64,000 nucleotides of DNA from Paenibacillus amylolyticus (GTDB lineage Bacteria > Bacillota > Bacilli > Paenibacillales > Paenibacillaceae): contig NZ_BCNV01000004.1 of NCBI RefSeq assembly GCF_001570725.1, positions 124,001 to 188,000 of the forward strand, in the 5' to 3' direction. Positions 36,298 to 46,286 of the stretch are shown piece after piece; the stretch's first letter is position 1; every line of letters starts with the position of its first letter. The notes under the pieces were generated by a model. The model ran no database searches. It was not told the DNA's origin and saw nothing but the letters and a program-made list of their open reading frames with translations. Both the position numbers and the translations under genes were made by a program.

Positions 36298-37425
36298 ATG
36301 GGTAAGAACGGGAAACGAATTATCACCATATTGCTGGCAGGCTGTCTGATTGCTGTAGCGTTACCACGTACGGTTGATCTGGATCAGCTGTATGCAGCAT
36401 CGGGTACATCAGATATATCCACGGCTACGGATCTGCGTCAGACTTTGCTTACCGCAATGTCACAGCGAACGGAGGAACTTGTTTTTACATACAAAGGCAA
36501 TGTGAAAGGCCTCAAAAAACAATTGCAAACCTCCATCGATGAGGCAATGAAGAGTGACCCCTATATTCAATATACCGTTAAAAGTTATGCATTTAATTAT
36601 AAAGGTTCCAATGTGTCGGCCGAAGTACATGTGACTCTCTCCTACCGGGAAACCAAGGAACAGACCGATTATGTAAATCGTAAAGTCACGAACGTGTTGA
36701 AAGAAATTATCAAACCAGGCATGACGGATCATGAGAAGGTCAAAGTCATCCATGATTGGATTGTGCTTAACCTTTCCTATGATACCTCGCTGAAGAAATA
36801 TACCGCCTACGACGGTCTTGTTACGGGCAGTACCGTCTGTCAGGGATATTCACTGCTGGCATATCGGATGTTGGAGCGAGTAGGCATTGATAACCGGATT
36901 GTGGAAGGCACAGCAGGTGGGCAGCTTCATGCCTGGAATATCGTGAACCTGGACGGCAAGTGGTATCACATGGATACCACCTGGGATGATCCTACTCCTG
37001 ACCGTAAAGGTAAGGTAAGCCACAGCTATTATTTGCTGAGCGATGATGAGATGGCACGTGACCATATCTGGACAGGCAAAAGCAAGTACCCTGCTGCGCC
37101 AGCCCCTTATCGGGAAGCTTTATTGAAGTTGGTGAAGGCCGGAGATAGCAAAAAGGCTGCCTATCAGAAGCTGTACCATGCTCTGGACTACTCCCTGTAT
37201 GATGAACAGGATGCGGTTAAAGGCCATGCTGCGCTGAAGACCAAGGTTCAAAGTACACTGAAGGAAGGCGGAACCTCGCTCACGTTCAGGTATAAGGGTA
37301 CCGAGGCTGGGCTGATTGAAGATTTGCAGGATTTGTACCAGCTTGGCATGAAATCGATATCTTATTATGTGTCCAAAATGGAAGGCACCACCGATCTACG
37401 CGTCAAGATTAACTGGACACTTTAA
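36298..37425 (+). CDS. Exported transglutaminase-like cysteine protease domain protein
   Basis: A 375-residue protein with an N-terminal signal segment (basic MGKNGKR, then ITILLAGCLIAVALP); LAGC resembles a lipobox, but the residues after it stay hydrophobic, so cleavage near YAAS is as likely. The transglutaminase core has the triad Cys in TVCQGYSLLAYR near residue 181, His in LHAWNIVNL near 213 and Asp in HMDTTWDDP near 228, and VIHDWIVLNLSYD before it. Such domains act as peptidases or cross-linkers of wall proteins. It lies between two other surface-protein genes. Confidence 0.85.
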   Translation: MGKNGKRIITILLAGCLIAVALPRTVDLDQLYAASGTSDISTATDLRQTLLTAMSQRTEELVFTYKGNVKGLKKQLQTSIDEAMKSDPYIQYTVKSYAFNYKGSNVSAEVHVTLSYRETKEQTDYVNRKVTNVLKEIIKPGMTDHEKVKVIHDWIVLNLSYDTSLKKYTAYDGLVTGSTVCQGYSLLAYRMLERVGIDNRIVEGTAGGQLHAWNIVNLDGKWYHMDTTWDDPTPDRKGKVSHSYYLLSDDEMARDHIWTGKSKYPAAPAPYREALLKLVKAGDSKKAAYQKLYHALDYSLYDEQDAVKGHAALKTKVQSTLKEGGTSLTFRYKGTEAGLIEDLQDLYQLGMKSISYYVSKMEGTTDLRVKINWTL

Positions 37426-37438
37426 CAACCGTTTTGAA

Positions 37439-37472
37439 CAGGATGCTCCGTATGAGGAGTGTCCTTTTTTTG
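37439..37472 (+). terminator. Intrinsic terminator after the transglutaminase-like gene
   Basis: AGGATGCTCC and GGAGTGTCCT pair with two wobble pairs around GTATGA, followed by seven T. Confidence 0.75.
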
Positions 37473-37578
37473 TGTTCAATGACAAGGGTTTATGTGTTGT
37501 CTATTTTTTGTATATGTCGCTTTGTTATTCTAATCTTCGGCGTACGCCAACACTACGTTAGAGGAGGATATGCAAAAA

Positions 37579-40500
37579 ATGAGGAAAAAAATGAGCATAG
37601 TGATCATTGCTCTATTGCTGGTCACGCAAATGATGCAGGGTTGGATATTTACACCAACGATGCATGCTCAGGATGAAATGACTAATTTGCCAGCCAGTGC
37701 AATGAGCGATACAGCATCAGAAGAAGGTTCGGCAGTTTCGGGAGAGGGAAACAACGTTGATGTTGCTGCCAATCCGGAAGAAGAGGAGGATGCCAGTACT
37801 CCAAGAGATCAGCAAGGAAATGTGATGCGTTTGCTTAATGCATCCGCAGGCCCGGTGATCACAGAACATTTAATTACAAGTGTGCAGATGTACAATCAGG
37901 CCCCTGTAGACAATGGAGATGGCACGATCGAAATAAAAGGCGATAAGATTAAGGATATTCGTCCACGTATTCAGGATGAAGTAGCTGTAGTCTTTACATG
38001 GGGACTCGCAGATGACACGCACAACTATAGCGATGGTTCTACGTACACCTTTAACTTACCCGATAAATTCATCATTGGATCGCAGCTTAAAGGTGATCTG
38101 GATGGCGGTGTTGGGGAGTATGTGGTGAATACAGATGGCACAATCATCTTTACCTTTAATGAACTGATTGAACATGCGAAGCTGGAAGGTAACTTCTATG
38201 TGTGGATCAAGTTCGATGAGAGCAAGATGGAAGATGGTTTGAAACAGAAGATAAACTTTAGTTCCGTTGGACAAGGCATCATTGATGTACACTTTGCCAA
38301 TACAGCCACGGATAAATTAAAGAAATCGGGAAGCGCAAACAAAAACAACTTTAACTCCGATGAAATTGACTGGACCGTTGATTTTAACCAAGGCGAGAAG
38401 GCCATGAACAATGCTGTTCTTACAGATACGTTGCCAACAAACCTGGAACTCAAGGGCAACATCGAAATTCGCGAATTGGAAGTGCAATTGAATGGATCTG
38501 TAAAAGAAGGTCCAGTGGTGCAAACGGAGTCTGCGTTTCCTGTTCAACTGGGAGACATAGATAAGGCCTATCGTGTGAGCTACACAACAAGTGTTAAAGC
38601 ACCAACCGTTGCTCCGTTCACCAACGTGGTGTATCAAAATCAGGTTGCGCTGACAGCAGATCAGAGTGAGTACAATGAAACGGACATTGGTCGGGTCAGC
38701 GTGAGCTTTAATGAGCCCTTGAACAAGTCAGGGCAAGATAGTGCATATGATCCGGTGACACAGACGATCACATGGAAAGTGCAATACAACTACAATCAAC
38801 AAGAAATCGTGCAAGCGAATGCTTGGATTGAAGACCGGTTTGATACGGCAAAACAGAAGCTGATCGACAATTCCGTTAAAGTGTATCAAGTGGACATTAG
38901 TCCAAACGGAGCCGCTTCAAATCGGACGCTAATCAATCCGAATGAATATACACTTGAAGCGATGAATACAGGCTTCGATGATGGCTTCAGATTACATTTT
39001 AAGAACGATATTACAAAGGCCTATGAGATCGAATATGATACACAATCCATCGCTCGGGTCTATACAAACGATACGATAACCAATACCGTGAATATGTATG
39101 ATGGTACTTCCAAAACAGGCCGAAGAGACATTCAGGAAGTCATTTTTGCAAAGAGCGTAAAAAGTGAAAACTTCAACACAAAAGAAATCGAATGGCAGAT
39201 TGTGTTGAACCGTGATTTACAGGACATGACGGATATCGTCATCACCGACAATTATGAAGGCAAACATATGAAACTCATTCCGGGTAGTCTGCAAATTAGT
39301 GGTGCTAACAAAGACGACTTTGAACTGACCGCAGATCCGGCTGATCCCTCGTATGAAAAAGGATTCTCCGTTCGGCTGAAGAACGGCGTCACACTTAACA
39401 CAGAACATGTTATTACCTACACGACAAGCTTTGATCCAACGGCAGGTATGCCAACGAATAATGAATATCGCAACTCAGCTACGATCGATTGGGAAGAGTC
39501 CGATGTAGTACAGACTACAATTAGCAAATCTGCTGTGGTCAAACCCCAAGAGTACACCATTCAAAATGGTAACAAGAAGGGCGAATACAGCGCCAAAGAC
39601 AAAACGATCACTTGGACAATTGATGTAAACTACAACTTGTACGATATTCAGGATGCAATCCTTAAGGATGCTTACACAGGTAACCAATCTTTTGTAGACG
39701 GTTCATTGAAGGTTCATGAGCTGGTGTTGCAGGGAGAAAATAATGTTACTGCAATAGGTAGCGAGGTTGTGCTGACGGCTGGACAATTCCAGCTGAACCC
39801 GGACGGTAAAGGCTTTGCATTGGATCTGGGTAACATCGGCAAAGCAGCTTATCGTATTCAGTACCAAACAAGCCTGGATGGACCTTATTCCGTCGAAGGC
39901 GCATATGCCAACCAGGCTGTTCTAACGGACGGTGAGGGCGGTGAAGTACGCTTTAATAGATCAGCAAGTGTCACGCCAGCTCATGGTGGTGTGTATGTAC
40001 AAAAAACAGGTCAACAGATCGGTTCAACGGATAAAGCATCATGGACGGTAAATATTAATCCAAGCCAATCTTATGTTCCCGCGGGTTCTCCATTAACGGA
40101 TACCCTGTCGGAAAACCAGATTTTATTGGCCGATTCATTGAAATTATATGCAACGAACCTGCCTGCCAACAATTCAGGCAATGTATCCACCAAAGCGGGT
40201 CTGGTTGATCCGGCTGATTATGAATTGGTCGTGGAGGGCAATACATTTACCTTCACCTTCAAGAAAGACCTTCATACTGCATTCATTCTGGAATATCAGT
40301 CCTACATTAATGCCGATCATGGCGCTCGAATTGAGAATAAGGTTGAATTCGCAGGTCAGTCTTCCTCAGTGGTAGGCGAAGGCAATCAGGCGGGCATCAA
40401 AGTTTCATTGGCCGGAGCAGGCGGAGGAGCATCCACAGGTTTGGGCAAAATCACTATTCACAAAGTCAGTGATGCAGGACTTCCGCTGGAGGGGGCGATA

Positions 40501-42105
40501 TTCGCAATCTATAATGCGTCTGGAACTACTCTTCTGGAAACATTGAAACCAACGGATGAGAACGGAGTGATTGAAAGCTCCAGAAATTATCGATTGAACA
40601 ATCTGACGAATGGCGTACCGTATAAGTTAAAAGAACTGTCAGCACCGGCAGGATACTTGGTTGATCCTGAGTATGGCGCTGCTTCAGGCAAAACAATTGA
40701 ATTCAAGGATGCGGATATCGCCTTTGAAATTGAAAATAAAAAGATTCGTCAAGGCTTTGAATTAACCAAGGTAGATGCGGTGGACTCCTCCAAGACACTT
40801 CAGGGTGCAACTTTTGAATTGTACTTGAACAATGGCGCAACCCGGGAGAAAATAGACGAGTTAACGACAGGGGAAGATGGGAAAATCGCCAAAGGTGAAC
40901 TCTTAGCAGGGAATTATGAACTGGTAGAAGTTGATGCACCTGAGTTTTACCAGTTGGATGCTACATCAATTCCCTTTACCATTGTAGAGAACCAGACTCA
41001 GATTATTACATTGACGAAGTCTAATGTGATGGGGACGGGTGGGAAACTTGTCGTTACCAAAGTAAATGCCAAGAATCAGTCCGTATTAAGCGGAATTGAG
41101 TTCGAACTGCGTGATCCTTCTAACATGGTCGTTGATACTAAAGTAACGGATCTGAACGGAGTCATTGAATTTGATAACTTGGCCTATGGTTCATATACAT
41201 TGGTAGAGACCAAGGCAGAAGGCTTTGTGATTGAACAGCCCGAGACGGTTGTATCTATTACCAAACCGGAAACCCAATTGACCATCGAAAATAAAGAAAA
41301 TGATCGTTCCGTAAAATTGATTAAATATAATGCGGGTCGAACTCAGCATCTGCAGGGAGCTGTTTTTGAATTATGGGCTCAAAGTGCATTGATGGACGCA
41401 AATGGGAATTGGGAGTTCCACAAGGTAACGGGTCTAGATGAAGCTACACTGACAACCAATCAACAAGGTGAAATTGTACTTGAAGACTTGGATATCAATA
41501 AATATCAGTTGGTTGAAATAAAAGCGCCTAATGGATATATCTTGGACACAACGCCAGTACCATTTGAAATTACGAACATCCAAACCGAAGTTGTAGTTGT
41601 GGAAAAAACGAATCAGGCTATCCCGGTATCGGGTGGGTCGAGTGGACCTTATAATCCGGGAACACCTACTACGGGTGTAACACCAGATCCAGAAAAACCA
41701 GTAATACCGGAACCAGGAACACCAGGACCATCAATTCCAGGCACGGTTGTTACTGAAACTACAGAACCTGGGGGAGGAACCGGAATTCCAACAGATGAAG
41801 ATTCCGGAGTAGCGCCACCGACACCTAGCGTTTCGAACGGTGACGACACTGCACCTCCAACTGGGGATACAGATGCACCGAATGGGGATAGTGCATTAGC
41901 ACCTCCTGCTGGAGCGGACACAGACGGATCACAGGGTACTGGAAACGCTGCATCACAGCAGACCGGAAACGCTGTATCAGAGGGAATGCTGCCGAAGACA
42001 GGCGAAGAGAGCACACTGGCTTTCACTGTTACAGGCATGATGCTGATGGCATTAGGTAGTGCGGGATACGCCTACTTCCGACGTAGACAATCGTTTCAAC
42101 GCTAG
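37579..42105 (+). CDS. Large LPXTG-anchored adhesin with Cna-like and SpaA-type repeats
   Basis: About 1508 residues. ATG 37579 is preferred over ATG 37570 because AGGAGG is 11 rather than 2 bases away. A signal peptide (MRKKMSIVIIALLLVTQMM) is followed by an acidic linker, a series of collagen-binding/fibrinogen-binding-like beta modules (about 85-945, with recurring TITWKVQYNYN, EIEWQIVLNRD and TWTIDVNYN segments), four SpaA-type prealbumin domains (about 955-1360, each with a Lys-start ITIHKVS, FELTKVDA, LVVTKVNA, KLIKYNA and an ELVEV/TLVET strand), a Pro/Thr/Gly linker (1365-1465) and a sorting signal LPKTGEES near 1471 with a hydrophobic helix and RRR tail. It is covalently linked to peptidoglycan by sortase, probably the convergent gene product. 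Confidence 0.92.
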   Translation: MRKKMSIVIIALLLVTQMMQGWIFTPTMHAQDEMTNLPASAMSDTASEEGSAVSGEGNNVDVAANPEEEEDASTPRDQQGNVMRLLNASAGPVITEHLITSVQMYNQAPVDNGDGTIEIKGDKIKDIRPRIQDEVAVVFTWGLADDTHNYSDGSTYTFNLPDKFIIGSQLKGDLDGGVGEYVVNTDGTIIFTFNELIEHAKLEGNFYVWIKFDESKMEDGLKQKINFSSVGQGIIDVHFANTATDKLKKSGSANKNNFNSDEIDWTVDFNQGEKAMNNAVLTDTLPTNLELKGNIEIRELEVQLNGSVKEGPVVQTESAFPVQLGDIDKAYRVSYTTSVKAPTVAPFTNVVYQNQVALTADQSEYNETDIGRVSVSFNEPLNKSGQDSAYDPVTQTITWKVQYNYNQQEIVQANAWIEDRFDTAKQKLIDNSVKVYQVDISPNGAASNRTLINPNEYTLEAMNTGFDDGFRLHFKNDITKAYEIEYDTQSIARVYTNDTITNTVNMYDGTSKTGRRDIQEVIFAKSVKSENFNTKEIEWQIVLNRDLQDMTDIVITDNYEGKHMKLIPGSLQISGANKDDFELTADPADPSYEKGFSVRLKNGVTLNTEHVITYTTSFDPTAGMPTNNEYRNSATIDWEESDVVQTTISKSAVVKPQEYTIQNGNKKGEYSAKDKTITWTIDVNYNLYDIQDAILKDAYTGNQSFVDGSLKVHELVLQGENNVTAIGSEVVLTAGQFQLNPDGKGFALDLGNIGKAAYRIQYQTSLDGPYSVEGAYANQAVLTDGEGGEVRFNRSASVTPAHGGVYVQKTGQQIGSTDKASWTVNINPSQSYVPAGSPLTDTLSENQILLADSLKLYATNLPANNSGNVSTKAGLVDPADYELVVEGNTFTFTFKKDLHTAFILEYQSYINADHGARIENKVEFAGQSSSVVGEGNQAGIKVSLAGAGGGASTGLGKITIHKVSDAGLPLEGAIFAIYNASGTTLLETLKPTDENGVIESSRNYRLNNLTNGVPYKLKELSAPAGYLVDPEYGAASGKTIEFKDADIAFEIENKKIRQGFELTKVDAVDSSKTLQGATFELYLNNGATREKIDELTTGEDGKIAKGELLAGNYELVEVDAPEFYQLDATSIPFTIVENQTQIITLTKSNVMGTGGKLVVTKVNAKNQSVLSGIEFELRDPSNMVVDTKVTDLNGVIEFDNLAYGSYTLVETKAEGFVIEQPETVVSITKPETQLTIENKENDRSVKLIKYNAGRTQHLQGAVFELWAQSALMDANGNWEFHKVTGLDEATLTTNQQGEIVLEDLDINKYQLVEIKAPNGYILDTTPVPFEITNIQTEVVVVEKTNQAIPVSGGSSGPYNPGTPTTGVTPDPEKPVIPEPGTPGPSIPGTVVTETTEPGGGTGIPTDEDSGVAPPTPSVSNGDDTAPPTGDTDAPNGDSALAPPAGADTDGSQGTGNAASQQTGNAVSEGMLPKTGEESTLAFTVTGMMLMALGSAGYAYFRRRQSFQR

Positions 42106-42147
42106 ATCGCAGCACGTAATGCAGGAACTGATCATATTCAGATCAAA

Positions 42148-42213
42148 ATACCCTCTAGCTTTCACAACGGTGACTCAGAGTCACCGTGTGAATATATACT
42201 AGAGGGTGTTTTC
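42148..42213. terminator. Bidirectional terminator between adhesin and sortase genes
   Basis: ACCCTCTAG at 42150-42158 pairs with CTAGAGGGT at 42199-42207; inside, TTCACA-ACGGTGACT pairs with AGTCACCGT-TGTGAA. T runs lie on the plus side and A runs on the minus-side start. Confidence 0.85.
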
Positions 42214-42233
42214 TTGGCTGAACCTAGAGAAGA

Positions 42234-42875
42234 TCATAATCCGGCAACATCCAGATTCACTTCAATGGCTCTTACAATGAGCCGATGTGTTGGATTAATA
42301 AGTGGATCACACGTAATCAAGGTGAGGACCTGTCCGAGCCCAGGGTCTTCCAATACAGACAAGTCATTCGGCTCCACAACAGATATCTGATCTACCTTGT
42401 ACTGAATAATCGTTCGATCTGCCAGAGTGACCTCCATGGAATCCCCAATCTGGAGTTCTCCCAGGCGATTGAACAGTCGTCCTTTTTTGTGGGCGCGATG
42501 AGCGGCTATGGCTGCATTACCTTTGTTCCCAATGCGGGTAGTTTCCACAAGATGGGTTGCAGCTACCTTCATATTGTCTTCCGTTGCACCCTCCAGAATC
42601 GGTAAGCGGACATCAATCTTGTCAATCGATAGCACCCCCAACGTATCCGAAGAGGCTTCCTGCGCTGTATCTGGATTGTCCGTAGTCGGCTCGGTAGAAG
42701 CTGCATCCTGTATACCTTGTTCGAAGGAGTGATTAAGCTTAGACAAGCCATTTTGCAACTGCTCCAGATCGTTCATGACACGGGTTTGCTGCCAGTCATA
42801 ATACGTTTCACGCAGGAAAGGCAAGCTGACGATCAGAACGCCCAGCAGGATGAGCAGGATAGAGAATTTTTTCAT
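42234..42875 (-). CDS. Class D sortase
   Basis: A 213-residue membrane-anchored transpeptidase: N-terminal hydrophobic anchor (residues 4-20), variable linker to about 75, then the sortase beta-barrel with catalytic His126 in AAHRAH, Cys189 in LTLITCDP and Arg198 or Arg202 in HRLIVRA. TLxTC followed by DP fits class D. It cleaves LPXTG-type signals and joins the protein to the wall; the convergent adhesin ending in LPKTG is the obvious substrate. RBS GGGAG is 11 bases before the ATG. Confidence 0.92.
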   Translation of the reverse strand: MKKFSILLILLGVLIVSLPFLRETYYDWQQTRVMNDLEQLQNGLSKLNHSFEQGIQDAASTEPTTDNPDTAQEASSDTLGVLSIDKIDVRLPILEGATEDNMKVAATHLVETTRIGNKGNAAIAAHRAHKKGRLFNRLGELQIGDSMEVTLADRTIIQYKVDQISVVEPNDLSVLEDPGLGQVLTLITCDPLINPTHRLIVRAIEVNLDVAGL

Positions 42876-43001
42876 TAAACATCAACTCCCGTTGTCCAAG
42901 AAAAATAGTGTACCTTCCTCTATTTTACTTACCGACCTATACAAAATATGGACAGGGACGAAAGGACATACGGGAATGTTCAGGGGAGAGAGCCGATCCA
43001 A

Positions 43002-43060
43002 AACAAAATATCCCCGTATCGCCACAGTAGAAAAACTGCAACGCCACGGGGATGTTTTAT
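43002..43060 (-). terminator. Intrinsic terminator of the lysine permease gene
   Basis: On the minus strand CATCCCCGT and ACGGGGATA pair around a loop of about 28 bases containing GGCG/CGCC pairing, followed by TTTTG. Confidence 0.7.
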
Positions 43061-43070
43061 TATATAGCTA

Positions 43071-44552
43071 CTATTTATTAGTTGGTGAATCGGTAGGTGT
43101 GAAATCACATTCCTGCAACGGCACCACTTTGGTCTTCTTGATCCATTTGTAACCGAGCCACAATACCAGGAACAGCGGTACGCTCAAGTAAGCGACGATG
43201 GCTCCACTCCAGTCGATCTGGTCTCCCGTGAATGCCTGGTAGTTCTGTCCGATAATCACGATGATACACAGGACAAAAGCGAAGATCGGCCCAAACGGGA
43301 ACCAGCGTGCCCGGTAAGGCAGGTCGCTCAGGTCTCTGCCTTGTGCAACGTATGCACGGCGGAAGCGATAATGACTGATGGCGATCCCGAGCCAAGTAAT
43401 AAATCCGCACATCCCGGACGCATTCAGCAACCAGGTGTACACAATGCCATCGCCGAACAGGGAGGCAAGGAATGCCAACATACCAACCGCTGTCGTGAGC
43501 AACAGGGCATTCATGGGAATACCTTTTTTGTTCAACTTGCCTAGGAAGCGAGGGGCTTTACCATCTCGGGCAAGGGCGTAGAGAACCCGGCTCGAAGCAT
43601 ACATGCCTGAGTTACCGGCAGAGAGTACGGAAGTTAGAATGACGGCATTCATGACGGAAGCCGCAATGGCGAGTCCGGCTTTCTCAAACACCAGCGTGAA
43701 CGGGCTAACCCCGATATTTTCCAGATCACCCTTGAGCAGGTTCGGATGAGTATATGGGATGATTAGACTGATCACAGTAATCGCCAAAATGTAAAAAATC
43801 AGAATGCGCCAGAATACCTGACGAATTGCACGAGGTACATTTTCTCGTGGGTTCTCACTTTCACCGGCGGCTACACCGATAAGCTCTGTGCCTTGGAATG
43901 AGAATCCCGCGGCCATGAATACACCAAGCACGGCGAAGAATCCGCCATGGATAGGTGCATCACCGATGGTGAAGTTACTGAAACCAACTGCTTCTCCGCC
44001 CATAATACCGAAGATCATGAGCACACCAACGGCCAGGAAGATGATAACGGTAGCTACCTTGATAATGGCGAACCAGTATTCGGACTCTCCGTAGCCTTTG
44101 ACCGACAGTACGTTCAAGGCAAAGATCAGCACGAGGAACAACAAGCTCCATAACATGGATGAACTGTCGGGGAACCAGTATTTAATGAGTACTGTAGCGG
44201 CAGCAAGCTCTGCTGCAATGGTTACCGCCCAGTTGTACCAGAAGTTCCAGCCCATGGCGAAGCCGAGGGCCGGATCGACAAAACGTGCGGCATACGTATT
44301 AAATGAACCGGAGTCCGGCATAAAGGTTGCAAGCTCACCAAGGCTGGTCATCAGGAAATAGACCATAATGCCAACAGCCGCATAGGCAATTAAAGCTCCA
44401 CCAGGGCCTGCGGTTGAGATGGCGGTACCACTTGCGAGGAACAGCCCAGTACCAATGGAGCCACCGAGGGCGATCATCGTCATATGGCGTGCGCGTAATC
44501 CTTTTTTCAGGGAAGGTCCGGTTGTCGTTGTTGGGTTACTGCGGTCTTGCAT
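43071..44552 (-). CDS. lysP: Lysine-specific amino acid permease (APC superfamily)
   Basis: A 493-residue polytopic permease with 12 hydrophobic segments. The N-terminus LKKGLRARHMTMIALGGSIG, GTGLFLASG and the FSFQGTELIGVAAGESENP segment near residue 225 are typical of the LysP/GabP-type amino acid-proton symporters. Specificity for lysine is inferred mainly from the lysine riboswitch in its leader, with sequence similarity to LysP in support. RBS GAAGGAGTG precedes the ATG. Single-gene unit with riboswitch, leader terminator and end terminator. Confidence 0.9.
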   Translation of the reverse strand: MQDRSNPTTTTGPSLKKGLRARHMTMIALGGSIGTGLFLASGTAISTAGPGGALIAYAAVGIMVYFLMTSLGELATFMPDSGSFNTYAARFVDPALGFAMGWNFWYNWAVTIAAELAAATVLIKYWFPDSSSMLWSLLFLVLIFALNVLSVKGYGESEYWFAIIKVATVIIFLAVGVLMIFGIMGGEAVGFSNFTIGDAPIHGGFFAVLGVFMAAGFSFQGTELIGVAAGESENPRENVPRAIRQVFWRILIFYILAITVISLIIPYTHPNLLKGDLENIGVSPFTLVFEKAGLAIAASVMNAVILTSVLSAGNSGMYASSRVLYALARDGKAPRFLGKLNKKGIPMNALLLTTAVGMLAFLASLFGDGIVYTWLLNASGMCGFITWLGIAISHYRFRRAYVAQGRDLSDLPYRARWFPFGPIFAFVLCIIVIIGQNYQAFTGDQIDWSGAIVAYLSVPLFLVLWLGYKWIKKTKVVPLQECDFTPTDSPTNK

Positions 44553-44602
44553 GGAAACACTCCTTCATTCGATATACTGATGTTTGCGATACCTGAATTC
44601 AT

Positions 44603-44640
44603 AAACAAAAAGACCACAGGCATCAGCCTGCGGTCTTTAA
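44603..44640 (-). terminator. Leader terminator (expression platform) of the lysine riboswitch
   Basis: On the minus strand AAAGACCGCAGGC and GCCTGTGGTCTTT form a 13-bp stem (one wobble) with loop TGAT and then TTTTGTTT, about 50 bases before lysP. A competing hairpin CCTTTATATAAAGG lies at 44702-44715. Confidence 0.85.
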
Positions 44641-44727
44641 TATTTCAATGTCCGCACCATGTCCCAGATGATTAAGATAGCTCAACACAGAAGAATTCAT
44701 ACCTTTATATAAAGGAAATGTACTTCC

Positions 44728-44884
44728 GTGACAGTTCTGCGCCTTTCGACAGCAGCCCCAGCCCACCGGACCGTATAAGGAACGTCCAGTAAGCTTCGGC
44801 GGGTACACCTTTCGGCTGATATCAAAAGCGGCTCCTTCGCGCCTCCTTCAGCGTACTGATCGCACCCGCGACCTCTACCTCACC
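44728..44884 (-). ncRNA. Lysine riboswitch (L box) aptamer
   Basis: Read on the minus strand, the conserved L-box cores occur in order: GGTGAGGTAGAGGTCGCGG (complement of 44866-44884), GCGATCAGTACGC, GAAGGAG elements, GCCGAAAGG (44808-44816), CGCCGAAGC (44793-44801), GGGCTGGGGC and TCGAAAGGC, closing with TCAC at 44728-44731. Binding of lysine is expected to favour the downstream terminator and shut off the permease. A hairpin ACCTCA...TGAGGT at 44877-44901 overlaps the 5' edge. Confidence 0.9.
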
Positions 44885-45032
44885 ATCAATGGATGAGGTG
44901 TATCTATTGTCTATGAAATTATGAACAACACAACTTAACACTGTGTGTTCTGTTTAGTAAACAGACAATCAGTATAACGCGCATGGTTTTCCAGTGCAAT
45001 AACAATTGTTGGATGTGAGGTCTGAGGGACGA

Positions 45033-46175
45033 CTAATCCTCTTTCTTGTTACGGCCAGCCATTTGCTGCCATACCGTTCCAGCAGCCTGTTCGCCCGATT
45101 CGATCCGCTCCAGAGCCATCTTGGCTTGTAGGCTGACTTCAAATTCGGGATCATCGGCTGCAACTCGCAAGGCTTGTTCTGCTTCTTCTGTTCCGACTTC
45201 ATATAGAAAACGTGCTGCACGCCAGCGTACAAGTTTACTTTTATCGGATAACGTTGCTGTCATGGCTGGAGTGGCGGCAGGGTCACCGATATCAGACAAA
45301 GTATCCCCGGCAGTCCGACGTACCGCAGGAGAACTGTCCTGCAGTGCTTCATAGAGCAATTCCATCGCTTCCGGTGTACGAATGTCACCGAGGTATACTA
45401 CAGCCAAGCGGCGAATCTGCATTTTGTTGTCATGCAGGGCATGGGCTACAAGGGGCAGTCTTTCGGCCGTAGGCTCCATGCCGTCAAATGCCGCATAGCG
45501 AACATTCCAGTCCTCGCTTCGAAGAGCCTCTTCAAGTTCGGCTCCATCCAATTCACGACGGCGCTCAACGAACTCTTCTGCTTTGGTACCATGTTCAATG
45601 GCCTGTTTGATGACCTGTTCCAGTCGTTCTGGCGGGTAAGCAGCTTCCAATTCCTGCTCGACTTCACGAGCAATATCAGGCAATTCACCATATCGAACGC
45701 CGTAATCGCTCAGTTTGCGTTCTTTGATCATCGTCGCACTGGCGACTTCTGTCACGGCTTTCACAAAACGGTCCGACAACGAGATTCGTTCTTCCTTGAC
45801 CCCGGCTTTGACCCTGATTTGCATCGGTACGCCTCGGAAAAATTGTACGAATACCTGTGCTTCTCCGAAGTGCTCGCCTGAGGCATCTTCGGATTCAATC
45901 CAGTCCAGATCAATGCCTTGCTGTCCCAGACGATTTTGGACTTCGCCCAAAATGACGGACCAGTCTGCATTCCCTTTACGGTCAAGCGCCACAAAGTCGG
46001 TCGTGTGGAACACACTCTTTACGCCAGGAATATGAAGCATCTGGCGTATGAACGCCGGAGCGGATCGTTCGTTGTCCAGTGTATATGTTTTGCGAATTCC
46101 GTCCTCCAGACGTTCATCGAGATGCAGCATCATCGTATTTGGACTCGGTGTTGGTTCAATGGAAACAATATTCAT
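45033..46175 (-). CDS. CvfC/YpgR-type protein: NifU N-terminal domain plus HEAT repeats
   Basis: A 380-residue cytoplasmic protein. The first 90 residues match the scaffold-protein Nfu/NifU N-terminal fold (SIEPTPSPNTMMLHLD, FIRQMLHIPGVKSVF); a middle domain follows, and about 215-370 are HEAT-like repeats with alternating ALHDNKMQIRRLAVVYLGDI, ALQDSSPAVRRTAGDTLSDI and ATLSDKSKLVRWRAARFLYEV units. This order is that of Bacillus YpgR and the staphylococcal conserved virulence factor C. The biochemical role is unknown; the Nfu-like domain hints at iron-sulfur handling, but no CxxC is visible. RBS AGGAGGTTACACTG precedes the ATG. Confidence 0.82.
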   Translation of the reverse strand: MNIVSIEPTPSPNTMMLHLDERLEDGIRKTYTLDNERSAPAFIRQMLHIPGVKSVFHTTDFVALDRKGNADWSVILGEVQNRLGQQGIDLDWIESEDASGEHFGEAQVFVQFFRGVPMQIRVKAGVKEERISLSDRFVKAVTEVASATMIKERKLSDYGVRYGELPDIAREVEQELEAAYPPERLEQVIKQAIEHGTKAEEFVERRRELDGAELEEALRSEDWNVRYAAFDGMEPTAERLPLVAHALHDNKMQIRRLAVVYLGDIRTPEAMELLYEALQDSSPAVRRTAGDTLSDIGDPAATPAMTATLSDKSKLVRWRAARFLYEVGTEEAEQALRVAADDPEFEVSLQAKMALERIESGEQAAGTVWQQMAGRNKKED

Positions 46176-46286
46176 CAGTGTAACCTCCTATAGTACCAGA
46201 TTCATCCTTCACTTCCCGTAAATTAAATCACACGGGTATTTCTCTATTTTACATCAATGTGTGGAATCTGCGAAATCATCCAGAAA

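Noticed and set aside
41649..42038. 129-codon Gly/Val/Ser/Pro-rich frame antisense to the adhesin linker
   Set aside because: It mirrors the Pro/Thr/Gly-rich wall-spanning linker and has no ribosome site.
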